NCBI GenBank assembly: GCA_947489425.1
Contig: CANLDL010000003.1
Location: 310,001 to 374,000, forward strand
Direction: 5' to 3'
DNA: 64,000 nucleotides
DNA from: an uncultured Pseudomonadales bacterium
Lineage (GTDB): Bacteria > Pseudomonadota > Gammaproteobacteria > Pseudomonadales > Cellvibrionaceae
The translations under genes and the position numbers were made by a program. Shown here one piece after another: positions 37,926-47,429 of this stretch. A model generated the notes under the pieces. The model was not told the DNA's origin and ran no database searches. It worked only from the letters and a program-made list of their open reading frames with translations. The stretch's first letter is position 1. Each line of letters begins with the position of its first letter.

Positions 37926-39155
37926 CTAATGAATCACTCGGCAATTAATAGTACCTTTAATTAATTTTAACTCTCTTAGCGCCATATCGCTGTAATTTGC
38001 ATCGACCTCAATAACAACGTAACCTACATGATCATTTGTTTGCAAATACTGAGCCGCGATATTGATATTGTTTTCAGAAAAAATACGGTTAATCTCAGAC
38101 AGAACACCAGGCACATTTTTATGAACGTGAATAAGACGATGCTTACCTGGGTGCTCGGGTAGCGCCACCTCAGGAAAGTTAACTGAGCTTGTCGTTGTAC
38201 CATTATCAGAATATTTAACCAGTTTTTCAGCGACCTCTAAACCAATATTTTGCTGAGCTTCTTGGGTAGAACCACCAATGTGCGGCGTTAAAATTGCGTT
38301 ATCGAATTGTCTCAATGGGCTCACGAATTCCTCACTGTTGCCTTTTGGTTCAACAGGGAATACATCGATAGCAACACCTGCTAGATGTTTACCTTCTAAC
38401 GCTTCAGCAAGCATGTCGATATCGATCACAGTACCGCGCGCCGCATTGATCAAGATAGAGCCCGACTTCATAGCAGCAATTTCTTTTTGGCCAAACATAT
38501 TTTTTGTCGACGGGCTTTCAGGCACATGCAATGTAACCACATCGGACATAGCCAACAACTCGTACATATCACGCACTTGCGTCGCATTGCCCATAGGTAG
38601 TTTCGTGACCACATCAAAAAAGTACACCTTCATACCCAATGATTCTGCCAATACACTAGTTTGGCTACCGATAGAGCCATAACCCACGATACCTAACACT
38701 TTACCGCGCGCCTCATAGGAACCAACGGCACTTTTAAGCCAGCCACCACGATGGCAAACAGCATTTTTCTCAGGGATACCACGAAGTAACATAATAGCCT
38801 CCGCAAGCACCAATTCTGCTACCGAACGCGTATTTGAGTAAGGTGCATTAAACACAACCACGCCATTTTCTTGCGCAGCAGCCAAATCAACCTGATTAGT
38901 ACCTATGCAAAAGCAGCCTACAGCGACCAGCTTTTTAGCCTCTGAAAAGACTTTTCTGGTCAATTGGGTGCGGGAGCGAATGCCCACAAAATGCGCATCT
39001 TTAATCTTTTCAATTAAATCCTCTTCTGTCAGTGCAGTCTTTATGTACTCTATATTGGAATAACCCGCCTCCGATAATGTATCGACGGCTGTTTGGTGAA
39101 CACCCTCCAACAATAAGATGCGAATTTTTGATTTATCCAGAGAAATAGAAACCAT
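37926..39155 (-). CDS. serA: D-3-phosphoglycerate dehydrogenase SerA
   Basis: A 409-aa protein with the N terminus SLDKSKIRILLLEGVHQTA. It has the NAD-binding motif GIVGYGSIG, a RGTVIDIDMLAEAL segment, the catalytic His in LTPHIGGST and a C-terminal ACT domain (HKNVPGVLSEIN). It catalyses the first step of serine synthesis. The length equals E. coli SerA, whose ACT domain mediates serine feedback inhibition; the same control is likely here. Confidence 0.96.
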   Translation of the reverse strand: MVSISLDKSKIRILLLEGVHQTAVDTLSEAGYSNIEYIKTALTEEDLIEKIKDAHFVGIRSRTQLTRKVFSEAKKLVAVGCFCIGTNQVDLAAAQENGVVVFNAPYSNTRSVAELVLAEAIMLLRGIPEKNAVCHRGGWLKSAVGSYEARGKVLGIVGYGSIGSQTSVLAESLGMKVYFFDVVTKLPMGNATQVRDMYELLAMSDVVTLHVPESPSTKNMFGQKEIAAMKSGSILINAARGTVIDIDMLAEALEGKHLAGVAIDVFPVEPKGNSEEFVSPLRQFDNAILTPHIGGSTQEAQQNIGLEVAEKLVKYSDNGTTTSSVNFPEVALPEHPGKHRLIHVHKNVPGVLSEINRIFSENNINIAAQYLQTNDHVGYVVIEVDANYSDMALRELKLIKGTINCRVIH

Positions 39156-39327
39156 GAGAACAAAAAACCTCGACGTTTAGTGGGTAGCTTAAAATGTAAA
39201 AACAAATAGGAATAAAAGATCATAACCCTTCAGCGGCGCGCATTGTAACAGACTTCCAAAAGAAGGCCCACACCCCATAAGGCCAACTCTTTTGAAATAA
39301 CGTAATATAGGCAATAAAGGAGATATC

Positions 39328-40749
39328 ATGCAATTAGTTTGGTTTCGCAACGACCTACGCACAGAAGACAACCCGGCACTTTTTTACGCACGCGAGAATG
39401 GCGAGTGCTGCTGTGTCTTTGTGATCAGCACCAAACAATGGACACAGCATAATGATGCGCCTATCAAACTTAATTTAATCTACAGGCGCTTAAAAGCATT
39501 ACAGAGCGAGCTGGATAAAATAAATATCCCACTTAAAGTCCTTTGTTGCGACAGCTATCAAGAGATACCCAAGGCACTACTTAAGCTCGCTAAAAGCATC
39601 AAGTGCTCTGCCCTATGGTTTAATCAGGAATACCCTCTTAACGAATCCTTACGAGACAAAGCCGTTGAAGCTGCACTGGCAGAACGCGGAATAGACGCAA
39701 AAAGCTTTCACGGCGATCTGTTCCACCCACCGGGTACAGTAAAAACACAAAGCGACACCACTTATCATGTATTTACTCCCTTTGCTCGCCAGTGGAAGAA
39801 GCAACTAACAGACGCATTAATTACCCCTCTTCCCAAACCCAAAAAACAAAGCGAAACCGGTATAAAAGGCGACGATATCGATAAACTTTGGCCTACCGAC
39901 ATTAGTATGAATAATGACGCAAGCGATGAAAAGTACCGAGAAGATTTATGGCCAGCGAGTACAAAAGCGCTTCAACTAAAGCTCCATAAGTTTATCGCCA
40001 ATGCTGCGCTCGACTACAAAGAGATTAGAGATTTTCCCGGCATTGCGGGCACAAGTACTTTGTCGCCTTACTTAATGTGTGGCGCTATTAGCGCAAAACA
40101 ATGTTTGTTATCGCTTCGCCATAAAACAGGGGAGTGGTTGGAGAGCACCTGGCTAAACGAGCTAATCTGGCGAGAGTTTTACCGCCACTTAACAAGTACC
40201 TACCCATACTTATCTCGAGGCGAAAGCTTCAAAGCGCTAAAAGCCCCTATACCCTGGGTAAATGATGACAAGCAATGGCAAGCTTGGTGCACTGGACAAA
40301 CGGGTTATCCCATTGTTGATGCGGCAATGAGGCAGCTATTACAAACAGGATGGATGCATAACCGCCTAAGAATGATTGTTGCCGCATTTTTAACAAAATT
40401 ATTGCTGGTTGATTGGCGCAAAGGCGAGCAGTTTTTTATGCAGCATTTAGTTGATGGCGACTACGCATCAAATAACGGTGGCTGGCAATGGGCAGCATCC
40501 ACAGGCGCCGATGCCGCACCCTACTTTCGAATATTCAACCCTTTAAGGCAATCCGAGCGCTTTGACAGTGAGGGGACATTTATCAAAAAACTATTACCAG
40601 AGCTTGCTAATCTCGATAAAAAGTCAATTCATAATCCAAGTACGGAGCAACGCAAGGCCTGCAATTACCCAGAGCCCATTGTAGATTATAAATTTGCGCG
40701 AGAGCGCGCACTGGCCGAATACGCAACAGCGATGGGGAAAGCTAAATAA
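39328..40749 (+). CDS. phrB: Deoxyribodipyrimidine photolyase (CPD photolyase)
   Basis: A 473-aa protein of the cryptochrome/photolyase family, class I. The N-terminal antenna domain starts LVWFRNDLRTEDNPALF. The FAD domain has STLSPYLMCGAIS, the segments WLNELIWREFYRHL and GYPIVDAAMRQLLQTGWMHNRLRMI, and ends in DYASNNGGWQWAASTGADAAPYFRIFNP. It repairs cyclobutane pyrimidine dimers with light. The upstream region of about 170 bp is shared with divergent serA. Confidence 0.94.
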   Translation: MQLVWFRNDLRTEDNPALFYARENGECCCVFVISTKQWTQHNDAPIKLNLIYRRLKALQSELDKINIPLKVLCCDSYQEIPKALLKLAKSIKCSALWFNQEYPLNESLRDKAVEAALAERGIDAKSFHGDLFHPPGTVKTQSDTTYHVFTPFARQWKKQLTDALITPLPKPKKQSETGIKGDDIDKLWPTDISMNNDASDEKYREDLWPASTKALQLKLHKFIANAALDYKEIRDFPGIAGTSTLSPYLMCGAISAKQCLLSLRHKTGEWLESTWLNELIWREFYRHLTSTYPYLSRGESFKALKAPIPWVNDDKQWQAWCTGQTGYPIVDAAMRQLLQTGWMHNRLRMIVAAFLTKLLLVDWRKGEQFFMQHLVDGDYASNNGGWQWAASTGADAAPYFRIFNPLRQSERFDSEGTFIKKLLPELANLDKKSIHNPSTEQRKACNYPEPIVDYKFARERALAEYATAMGKAK

Positions 40750-40790
40750 GCAAATTAACGCTGAAAACAACTGCCGCTAACTAAATTAGA

Positions 40791-41729
40791 TTAAGCGGGA
40801 TATTGACTAGAGAACTCTCTGGCCTCTTTAGTTAACCACTGCATAAAATATTTTACCTTAGAGCGCCTAAAATAATGGGATGGAGCACAAACAAAGCACT
40901 TTTCGTTGAGCGGTGCAGCAAAGCCTAGCAATTTTTTTAAGCTACCCTGCGCTACCATCTCTGCTGCCAAACTATGCCTGACCATTGCCACACCTTGGCC
41001 TGTAAGCACCGAATCAATAACATAATGAGAGCCATCAAAACCCACTTGCTCTGCAAGATCTACCTCTGCGGGCACGGATATATTCCGATTTTGTTGGTGA
41101 TAATGAGCTTTGATTGCCCCCAGCCAATGCGCCCAGCTAAGGTTATGGGCAATATCACCAAATAATCGAACGGACTTTAAATCCTCTAGATAGTCAATTT
41201 GCCTAGCCTCAGCATAGCTCGAATGACACACGGGGTAGATGAACTCCTCCATCAAAAAATGGGATTCCAAGCCTTCGTATTCACCTCGCCCAAAACGAAT
41301 GGCAAGATCGCTACCCTTACCACTAAAAGTTTCTAACTTATCACTCATATTGAGATTAACTTCAATATCCGGGTAAGCCTCATAGAACCGACCGAGCTTG
41401 GGAATCAACCATCTAGAAGCAAAGCTTGGCGATACGGATACAGTGACTTTATTAGGCTCAGCGTCCCCTAGTAGCAACTCCACACCTTCTTCAAGCGAGC
41501 TAAAAGCCACCTTCAAACTAGGCAAGAGTTGAGCACCCTCAACAGATAATTCAAGCGCTCGATGGTGCCTAATAAATAATGTGACACCTAAGGCATCCTC
41601 CAGCAAACGAATTTGTTGACTAATGGCCGCTTGCGTTACCGACAGCTCAAGAGCCGCTTGTTTGATGCTCAAAAGCTCTGCTGTCACTAGAAAATAATGC
41701 AAACTTTTTAGGTAATGATGATATTTCAC
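40791..41729 (-). CDS. LysR-family transcriptional regulator, GcvA-like
   Basis: A 312-aa protein. The N-terminal winged helix reads LHYFLVTAELLSIKQAALELSV, then TQAAISQQIRLLEDALGVTLF. The C-terminal substrate-binding domain (about 90-300) has the GcvA-like SFASRWLIPKLGRFYEAYPDIEVNL and DLAIRFGRGEYEGL. It is convergent with phrB and divergent from the DUF1127 gene, its most likely target. Ligand unknown. Confidence 0.85.
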   Translation of the reverse strand: MKYHHYLKSLHYFLVTAELLSIKQAALELSVTQAAISQQIRLLEDALGVTLFIRHHRALELSVEGAQLLPSLKVAFSSLEEGVELLLGDAEPNKVTVSVSPSFASRWLIPKLGRFYEAYPDIEVNLNMSDKLETFSGKGSDLAIRFGRGEYEGLESHFLMEEFIYPVCHSSYAEARQIDYLEDLKSVRLFGDIAHNLSWAHWLGAIKAHYHQQNRNISVPAEVDLAEQVGFDGSHYVIDSVLTGQGVAMVRHSLAAEMVAQGSLKKLLGFAAPLNEKCFVCAPSHYFRRSKVKYFMQWLTKEAREFSSQYPA

Positions 41730-41834
41730 TTTAGATAATCTTAATCAGAAAAAGTTTTTCACGTTTGAAGAATAGTAAAACAAAGACAATAATTAATCCA
41801 TAAACTTCGAAAAACAGCATCAAAGGGGATTGTT

Positions 41835-42050
41835 ATGCATATATTATCGGAAAATTGTAGAGACTGTATCTATAGCAAGAAAAAGCCAGAAAGACTTACA
41901 GCTAAATTAATCTTATCTAAAATTGCTGTATTCAAGCATAACTATAGAACGCGTAGAGCCTTACAACGGCTTAACGATGACCAACTGGTAGATATCGGCA
42001 TCACACGCCAACAAGCCGAGGCCGAATACAACAAGCCTTTTTGGCAGTAA
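41835..42050 (+). CDS. DUF1127 small protein
   Basis: A 71-aa basic protein. Its C-terminal half RRALQRLNDDQLVDIGITRQQAEAEYNKPFW is the DUF1127 (YjiS-like) motif. An AAAGGGGA ribosome site lies upstream. Related small proteins act in RNA turnover or phosphate/carbon metabolism in alphaproteobacteria; the role in gammaproteobacteria is unclear. It may be a target of the adjacent LysR regulator. Confidence 0.85.
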   Translation: MHILSENCRDCIYSKKKPERLTAKLILSKIAVFKHNYRTRRALQRLNDDQLVDIGITRQQAEAEYNKPFWQ

Positions 42051-42054
42051 ATAA

Positions 42055-42086
42055 AAAAGCCGTCTATTGATCAATAGACGGCTTTT
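42055..42086. terminator. Bidirectional intrinsic terminator
   Basis: A 32-bp perfect palindrome with arms AAAAGCCGTCTATTGA and its complement, and A and T tracts at the ends. It lies between the convergent DUF1127 and rpiA genes. Confidence 0.93.
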
Positions 42087-42113
42087 AAAATATTTTAAGA
42101 AAAGGCAGCGACC

Positions 42114-42785
42114 TTAGCCTACAAATTTTTCAACACCAGATTCTTTGCCAAGCAATAGAACATTCGCGCCTCGCGTGGCAAATAAACCATTAGTTACCAC
42201 TCCCACAATCGCATTAATAGCGACTTCCAACTCAATAGGGTTGGTAATAGACAGACCATGTACATCAATAATATCGTTACCGTTATCGGTCACTATACCC
42301 TCGCGATACTTAGGCTGGCCACCCAACTTGGTGAGCTCTCGTATAACATAGGCACGCGCCATGGGTATCACCTCGACAGGAAGGGGAAATGCACCCAACA
42401 CATCAACCCACTTGCTACCGTCGGCAATACATACAAACTCTTGCGCGCAGGCAGCAACAATTTTTTCGCGAGTTAGCGCAGCACCACCGCCTTTAATTAA
42501 GCACAGGTTAGCATCAGCTTCATCAGCACCATCGACGTAAACCGCCATGCTATCGATATCATTGAGGTCAAACACTTTGATGCCATGGTCGCTCAGTCTT
42601 TTGGCAGTGGCCTCGGAACTTGCGATAGCACCTGCAAATAAATCTTTATACTTTGCAAGCTCATCAATAAAGCAGTTGGCGGTAGAGCCAGTGCCCACAC
42701 CAATAATTGCCCCATCAACTAGCTTGGGCTGAATATAATCAACGGCGGCGCGAGCAACGGCTTGCTTTAACTCATCTTGTGTCAT
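42114..42785 (-). CDS. rpiA: Ribose-5-phosphate isomerase A
   Basis: A 223-aa protein starting [18 protein letters not shown]. It carries the family motifs [47 protein letters not shown] and PVEVIPMA. It interconverts ribose 5-phosphate and ribulose 5-phosphate. Length is standard (about 219). The neighbourhood serA, rpiA, fau and zapA resembles that of E. coli. Confidence 0.97.
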   Translation of the reverse strand: MTQDELKQAVARAAVDYIQPKLVDGAIIGVGTGSTANCFIDELAKYKDLFAGAIASSEATAKRLSDHGIKVFDLNDIDSMAVYVDGADEADANLCLIKGGGAALTREKIVAACAQEFVCIADGSKWVDVLGAFPLPVEVIPMARAYVIRELTKLGGQPKYREGIVTDNGNDIIDVHGLSITNPIELEVAINAIVGVVTNGLFATRGANVLLLGKESGVEKFVG

Positions 42786-42828
42786 GCTATTTATCCAAAT
42801 TTGGCTGTAAACGTATTTTTATAATTTT

Positions 42829-43407
42829 TTACACACTAACAACGGTGCTCAAAGGTACATCCCAAGGCTCGGGGCTAATACTTAGCACCTCTTGTACATG
42901 GTGGGCCACCCCCACCAATACCGGCGAGTTGGCCGTTAAGGGATTGCGGGTAAATTCAAAAGCGCGATCATAATAACCACCACCCATACCAATACGATGC
43001 CCTTGGCGATCAAAACCAACCAGCGGTACAAGTACCAGATCAAGCGCTTGAGTAAAAATTTTAACGCCAGAGGTGGGCTCTAAAATACGATAGCGATTGT
43101 GTCCTAAAGGAGAACCCGGCGGGTAGTGAACAAAGTCCATTTGATGCGCCTTGGGATTATCAGTCTGTAGTACTGGCAGATAACATCGCTTACCGGCGCG
43201 CCAAGCATCTTGCATAATAAAACGGCAATCTATCTCGCCATCACTTGCTAAATACAAACCAACTCGCTTGGCATTTTGATACTCGGGCAAGTCTCTTATT
43301 TGCTGGGCTAACTTAAAGGCAGCCCTGTGCTGAGCACCCTGCCCAATTTGGCGTCGGCGCTTGCGAATTATTTCACGTAATTGAGAGGCCGCATCTTTAT
43401 CTGCCAT
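42829..43407 (-). CDS. fau: 5-formyltetrahydrofolate cyclo-ligase
   Basis: A 192-aa protein. The N-terminal segment SQLREIIRKRRRQ is typical of the family. It also has VGLYLASDGEIDC, the LVLVPLVGFDRQGHRIGMGGGYYDR active-site region and LVGVAHHVQEV near the end. The start is the ATG ending at 43407; an upstream Met gives a non-conserved 19-residue extension. It converts 5-formyl-THF to 5,10-methenyl-THF. Like E. coli ygfA it lies directly downstream of 6S RNA. Confidence 0.93.
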   Translation of the reverse strand: MADKDAASQLREIIRKRRRQIGQGAQHRAAFKLAQQIRDLPEYQNAKRVGLYLASDGEIDCRFIMQDAWRAGKRCYLPVLQTDNPKAHQMDFVHYPPGSPLGHNRYRILEPTSGVKIFTQALDLVLVPLVGFDRQGHRIGMGGGYYDRAFEFTRNPLTANSPVLVGVAHHVQEVLSISPEPWDVPLSTVVSV

Positions 43408-43569
43408 AATTTTTAAAACCTGATCGAGTCGTAAGGGTAAAGCAGCAAGAGTATAGCGGCACACTTAAAAAGACACAAAAATTCTTTAACCGGCGAGCAA
43501 AAATCATGCTGCTTTTAACCAGCTTACAAAGAATTTAAAAGGAGATTGAAAAACAAGAAAGGAGAAAAT

Positions 43570-43743
43570 AAATCCCAAGACGCCGCTGTCATACTGACCT
43601 TGAACCGATGAGTTCAAGGGCGGGGGCCTCCGATCTGCATAAGGCTTTCCGACTCGCGGACATGCACACCAACAGACACTAGAAACCTCCTAGGGTGGTA
43701 TTATCGGCTCGAGGACATAGACTAGCAAACGCCTCAGGAGTTA
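43570..43743 (-). ncRNA. ssrS: 6S RNA (SsrS)
   Basis: On the minus strand the RNA begins near CTCCTGAGGCG and ends near CGTCTTGGGATTT; these ends pair as the 6S closing stem. It contains GAGCCGATAATACCAC and CCTTGAACTCATCGGTTCAAGG, which resemble E. coli 6S segments. The position between zapA and fau is the conserved ssrS locus. 6S RNA binds the sigma-70 holoenzyme and regulates transcription in stationary phase. The ends are estimates, good to several nt. Confidence 0.92.
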
Positions 43744-43969
43744 AGTTAATTATAGACAAAGCCACGCGCTTACGCCATAAAGAAATGACCCAATAAAAGA
43801 ATATTTAGGCATATAAGAGATAGAATAAAACTATGAAACTACTCGGTTACTCTCCCCATATGATCAATAAAAAGATCGAGACACCGGCAAGCCCCACAAT
43901 GTGTAGCTTATAGCATTAAATCTAGAATAGAACGTAAAAAGGTGAAGAGAGAGATTAAACAAACAGCGG

Positions 43970-44248
43970 CTAAAGAAGCGCTTTATCGATTCTTGAACTC
44001 AGGTTTTCGAGGATATCTTGATCGACATCACTTTGGTGTTTTTGACCTTGTAACACTTCATTAGACAGGTTGAGTGCAGCCATGACAGCAATGCGCTCGA
44101 CACCAATAACATTGCCTGAATGGCGAATTTCTCGCATACGACGGTCCAAGTCAGAGGCAGCTCGCAATAATGCATCACGCTCCTCTTCGGGACATGCGAC
44201 TTGGTAATCCTTACCTAAAATATGCACAGATAACGTTTCTGTTGCCAC
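43970..44248 (-). CDS. zapA: Cell division protein ZapA
   Basis: A 92-aa protein with ZapA features: VHILGKDYQVACPEEERDALLRAASDLDRRM, followed by ERIAVMAALNLSNEVL and a C-terminal coiled coil. ZapA bundles FtsZ at the division ring. It lies between the TIGR02449 gene (11 nt upstream) and ssrS, as in other gammaproteobacteria. Confidence 0.95.
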   Translation of the reverse strand: MATETLSVHILGKDYQVACPEEERDALLRAASDLDRRMREIRHSGNVIGVERIAVMAALNLSNEVLQGQKHQSDVDQDILENLSSRIDKALL

Positions 44249-44259
44249 AGCTAATTCAC

Positions 44260-44451
44260 CTAACCTGTTGTTTGTTGTAAGTTTTTAAGTTGACCAATCA
44301 TCGCCTCAACACGGGTACGTGCCATCTCATTTTTTTCTATCAAACGCGATCTCTCTTGCAGTAAAGAGGATTCACGCTCTTTTAGAGATTCACAATGATG
44401 GATAAGCTGGTCAACCTTCTTATAAAGATCTTCTATCGTATATTCAGACAT
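44260..44451 (-). CDS. TIGR02449 family small coiled-coil protein
   Basis: A 63-aa coiled-coil protein starting MSEYTIEDLYKKVDQLIHHCESLKE, found next to zapA in many gammaproteobacteria (TIGR02449). It resembles ZapB in size and may take part in division, but that is inference. The start is the ATG ending at 44451; a 12-residue upstream extension is not conserved in character. Confidence 0.8.
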   Translation of the reverse strand: MSEYTIEDLYKKVDQLIHHCESLKERESSLLQERSRLIEKNEMARTRVEAMIGQLKNLQQTTG

Positions 44452-44648
44452 AGCTGTAATTAAACGCCCATATTTTACAAACTTCAAGCCGTAGCCGGTT
44501 TCTTATTTTTGTTTATGCGATCAAAATCAATGTTTTGAAACAATAGCTTAACAAACTACACTAACTTCTTCTATCGACATCCACCATTCTATGCAAGCCA
44601 AGCCCTAAATTCTAGGCTGTTTAAATAATAATCTGCTCAAAGTGAGCA

Positions 44649-45488
44649 CTAATCGCATAAAAGTACACGCCACCGGTCAATATCCTTGCCTATTACAAAA
44701 AAGTCAGGATTCAGCACACTACTTTTTTGGTTATAGCGCAGCGGCAGACCATTGGCCGTTAGCACATGACCACCAGCAGCTTCTACAATTGCTTGTGCCG
44801 CGGCAGTATCCCACTCAGAAGTTGGCCCAAACCGAGGATAAAGATCAGCCTGCCCTTCTGCAACCAAGCATATTTTTAGAGAACTACCCATGGCCCGCAG
44901 ACTTGTTTCCCCCCATGTAGTAGTAATTTTTTCACAAAGGGTACTCACCGCCTGGGCACGATGATGCCGGCTCGCCACTACCTCTACAGCCAAACTATTA
45001 TCAACTCGCTCCCCAGCCGAGCGCACTGCGATATCTACTTGCTGGCTTGACGAAATTTTAAAAGCACGAGTAGTTTCAACCCCAGAAAAGCCTGCATAAC
45101 TAACATTACTGACAGGTACATGCACCACACCTAAAACAGGTGAGCCATCCCGGATTAAAGCGATATTGACCGTAAACTCGCCATTACGACTAATAAACTC
45201 TTTGGTACCATCTAAAGGGTCTATTAGCCAATAGATTGGCCAACACTGCCTTGTCTCAAAGTCCGGCAATATAGATTCTTCAGAGATAATTGGAATATTA
45301 GGCGTAAGCTTTGTGAGTGCCTGCTCAATATAATGGTGGGAGGCCAAATCTGCCTGAGTCAGTGGCGAGTCATCGCCTTTTACAATCACCTCGAGTTCAC
45401 TTACTTGATTATAGATAGTAAGTATTTGCTCACTTGCTGTGCGAGATACTTCAATAATTTTATTTAAGAGAACAGTATCAACAAGCAT
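44649..45488 (-). CDS. cysQ: 3'(2'),5'-bisphosphate nucleotidase CysQ
   Basis: About 279 aa, an inositol monophosphatase-fold enzyme. Motifs are KGDDSPLTQADLASHHYIEQAL, ISEES and the metal site WLIDPLDGTKEFISRNGEFTVNIALI. The C-terminal region has the SEWDTAAAQAIVEAAGG motif. It hydrolyses PAP, a by-product of sulfate assimilation. The start is the MLVDTVLL Met, giving the family length. It is divergent from yrfG. Confidence 0.93.
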   Translation of the reverse strand: MLVDTVLLNKIIEVSRTASEQILTIYNQVSELEVIVKGDDSPLTQADLASHHYIEQALTKLTPNIPIISEESILPDFETRQCWPIYWLIDPLDGTKEFISRNGEFTVNIALIRDGSPVLGVVHVPVSNVSYAGFSGVETTRAFKISSSQQVDIAVRSAGERVDNSLAVEVVASRHHRAQAVSTLCEKITTTWGETSLRAMGSSLKICLVAEGQADLYPRFGPTSEWDTAAAQAIVEAAGGHVLTANGLPLRYNQKSSVLNPDFFVIGKDIDRWRVLLCD

Positions 45489-45622
45489 ATAATAGAATCT
45501 GAAAGAGCAAAATGGGCTATAGACCAGAACATCCATTATAATGCCCTAGATTAGTTAACATAGCGAGATGGAAAGCTGTTTGATAACCACCGTAAGCCAC
45601 TAAAACAACTTAGAGAAAAAGT

Positions 45623-46288
45623 ATGGTTAATTGGGAACAAATAAAAACCGTCATGCTGGATATGGACGGCACCTTACTTGACCTCCATTATGATAATCAC
45701 TTTTGGTTAACACACTTACCCTTAAGGTTTGCCCAGATTCATGGTTTAAGCCTTGCAGAATCACAACAGCAGCTGCAACAACATATTAACTCCCTAGAGG
45801 GCACTCTTAATTGGTACTGCCTCGATTACTGGTCCGAGCAATTAAAACTCGACATCCTCGCCCTAAAAAAAGAAACGCAACACAAGATCAAAGAGCGTCC
45901 CCACACTAATGCATTTTTAAATGCGCTTAAGCAGAGCGGGAAAACAGTTTATCTTGTTACTAATGCTCACCCCGATGGCGTTGATATAAAGTTTAAGCAA
46001 ACAAGTATCGAGCCCTTTTTTGATGAGGTCATCACCTCGCATCAATTTCAGAAACCCAAGGAGCAAGACAGTTTTTGGCAGGCGCTCTCACAGGATTATG
46101 CATTTGATAATGACAACACATTGTTTATCGATGACAATAAAACTGTGCTCAACACTGCTACCAATTTTGGTATTAAATATGTTTTGGGTATCCACCAACC
46201 CGATAGCCAAAAAACAAGACAATTAATCGACGTACCTGCCATTAACGACTTTGATGAAATAATGACAGGGCTAAAAAATAATGCTTAA
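45623..46288 (+). CDS. yrfG: HAD-family GMP/IMP nucleotidase YrfG
   Basis: A 221-aa haloacid dehalogenase-fold phosphatase with motif I LDMDGTLLDL, motif II VTNAHP, a motif III Lys in FQKPKEQDSFW and motif IV LFIDDNKTVL. YrfG hydrolyses GMP and IMP in E. coli. The order yrfG, hslR, hslO, pckA is the same as in E. coli, although a YHS gene is inserted here. It is followed closely by hslR. Confidence 0.92.
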   Translation: MVNWEQIKTVMLDMDGTLLDLHYDNHFWLTHLPLRFAQIHGLSLAESQQQLQQHINSLEGTLNWYCLDYWSEQLKLDILALKKETQHKIKERPHTNAFLNALKQSGKTVYLVTNAHPDGVDIKFKQTSIEPFFDEVITSHQFQKPKEQDSFWQALSQDYAFDNDNTLFIDDNKTVLNTATNFGIKYVLGIHQPDSQKTRQLIDVPAINDFDEIMTGLKNNA

Positions 46289-46298
46289 AGACCAAGAG

Positions 46299-46688
46299 AT
46301 GACAAAAGTACGCTTAGATAAATGGCTATGGGCTGCACGCTTTTTTAAAACACGCAGCATTGCCAAACAAGCCATAGAAGGCGGCAAGGTCCATTGCGAT
46401 GGGCAGCGCGCCAAACCCAGTAAAGAAATTACTACAGATACCCTACTCACTATACGACAGGGCTGGGATACCAAAGAAGTCATAGTCGTTAACTTATCCG
46501 ACCAGCGTCGTGGTGCACCCGAAGCTGCGCTACTTTATCAAGAAACCGAAGCAAGCATTGAAAAACGCAAAGAAGATGCCGAGCAGCGAAAGATTTTACA
46601 AAGTGCATCGGGCTTACAAACTGAAGGGCGCCCCAATAAAAAACAACGCCGCCAGATACATCGGTTTAGGGATCTTATTGATGACTAA
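46299..46688 (+). CDS. hslR: Heat-shock ribosome-associated protein Hsp15 (HslR)
   Basis: About 129 aa, an S4 RNA-binding-domain protein with RLDKWLWAARFFKTRSIAKQAIEGGKVHCDGQRAKPSK. A basic C-terminal tail ends with NKKQRRQIHRFRDLI. Hsp15 binds stalled 50S subunits carrying nascent chains. A Met at 46281 would overlap yrfG by 8 nt; the one at 46299 has the better Shine-Dalgarno (AAAGACCAAGAG). Both are plausible. Confidence 0.93.
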   Translation: MTKVRLDKWLWAARFFKTRSIAKQAIEGGKVHCDGQRAKPSKEITTDTLLTIRQGWDTKEVIVVNLSDQRRGAPEAALLYQETEASIEKRKEDAEQRKILQSASGLQTEGRPNKKQRRQIHRFRDLIDD

Positions 46689-46716
46689 ATAAACAGAGGC
46701 ATCAAATCGGTAGATG

Positions 46717-47175
46717 CTATTTTTCTAAAATAGCTGCCCACTCTCTATCAGCAACGACTTTATATTCTTTATAATCACCCTGTAGCCAACGCTTAGCGCC
46801 GCGCGCGGCATAAAAGACATAAAGCTGATTTTCGAATACTGCCCAATGCTTACCACTTGTTCTAATGAGCCCTTCGCCAATACTCAAGGCATTGGCACAA
46901 AAGCCATTATAAGCTGGAGCATAACGCTCAGGCTCTGCCTTAAAGCGCTCAAGCTCTTCTTTGGAGCCAAAGTACCAATTGGCGCCCTTCCATTCCATGC
47001 TATAAACCTTATCACCCTTAATGGCCTTATCGCCCTGAGCTAGATTATGATAGGCAACGACGTTATGGCCGGTGATCGCTGTATTATTAAAACGTCCCGT
47101 ACTCACAGGCTCTTCTGCAAAGGCAAGCCAGCTAAAACAGGATAAAATGATAATAGTTAACAAATTACTTTTCAT
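46717..47175 (-). CDS. YHS-domain exported protein
   Basis: A 152-aa protein with a signal peptide (cleavage after LAFAEE, about residue 20). The YHS-type core runs GHNVVAYHNLAQGDKAIKGD and WYFGSKEELERFKAEPERYAPAYNGFCANAL. Such proteins are secreted and may bind metal or heme, but their role is unknown. The start is the MKSNLL Met, preceded by GGGAC; a 13-residue upstream extension is not signal-like. It lies on the opposite strand between hslR and hslO. Confidence 0.8.
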   Translation of the reverse strand: MKSNLLTIIILSCFSWLAFAEEPVSTGRFNNTAITGHNVVAYHNLAQGDKAIKGDKVYSMEWKGANWYFGSKEELERFKAEPERYAPAYNGFCANALSIGEGLIRTSGKHWAVFENQLYVFYAARGAKRWLQGDYKEYKVVADREWAAILEK

Positions 47176-47429
47176 ACGTGACGTCCCTTTTTGGTCAATA
47201 TTAAAGCCAAGCATTATCGATCAATATACGCCAAGCAGTATAAACCATCTTAATACAGTGTGGCATGAGACTATGTCATACCGATTTAGCTTTTTTTAGA
47301 ACGTTAGGCGTATTTAAAAAGCAAAGCAGTAACAAATAAAGGGAATACTCAGCACATAGATATTCCCCATTAACCCGAATACATTTACACTGCGTCCCGA
47401 GTAAATGCCGTCCCTGTAAAGAGCCCAAT

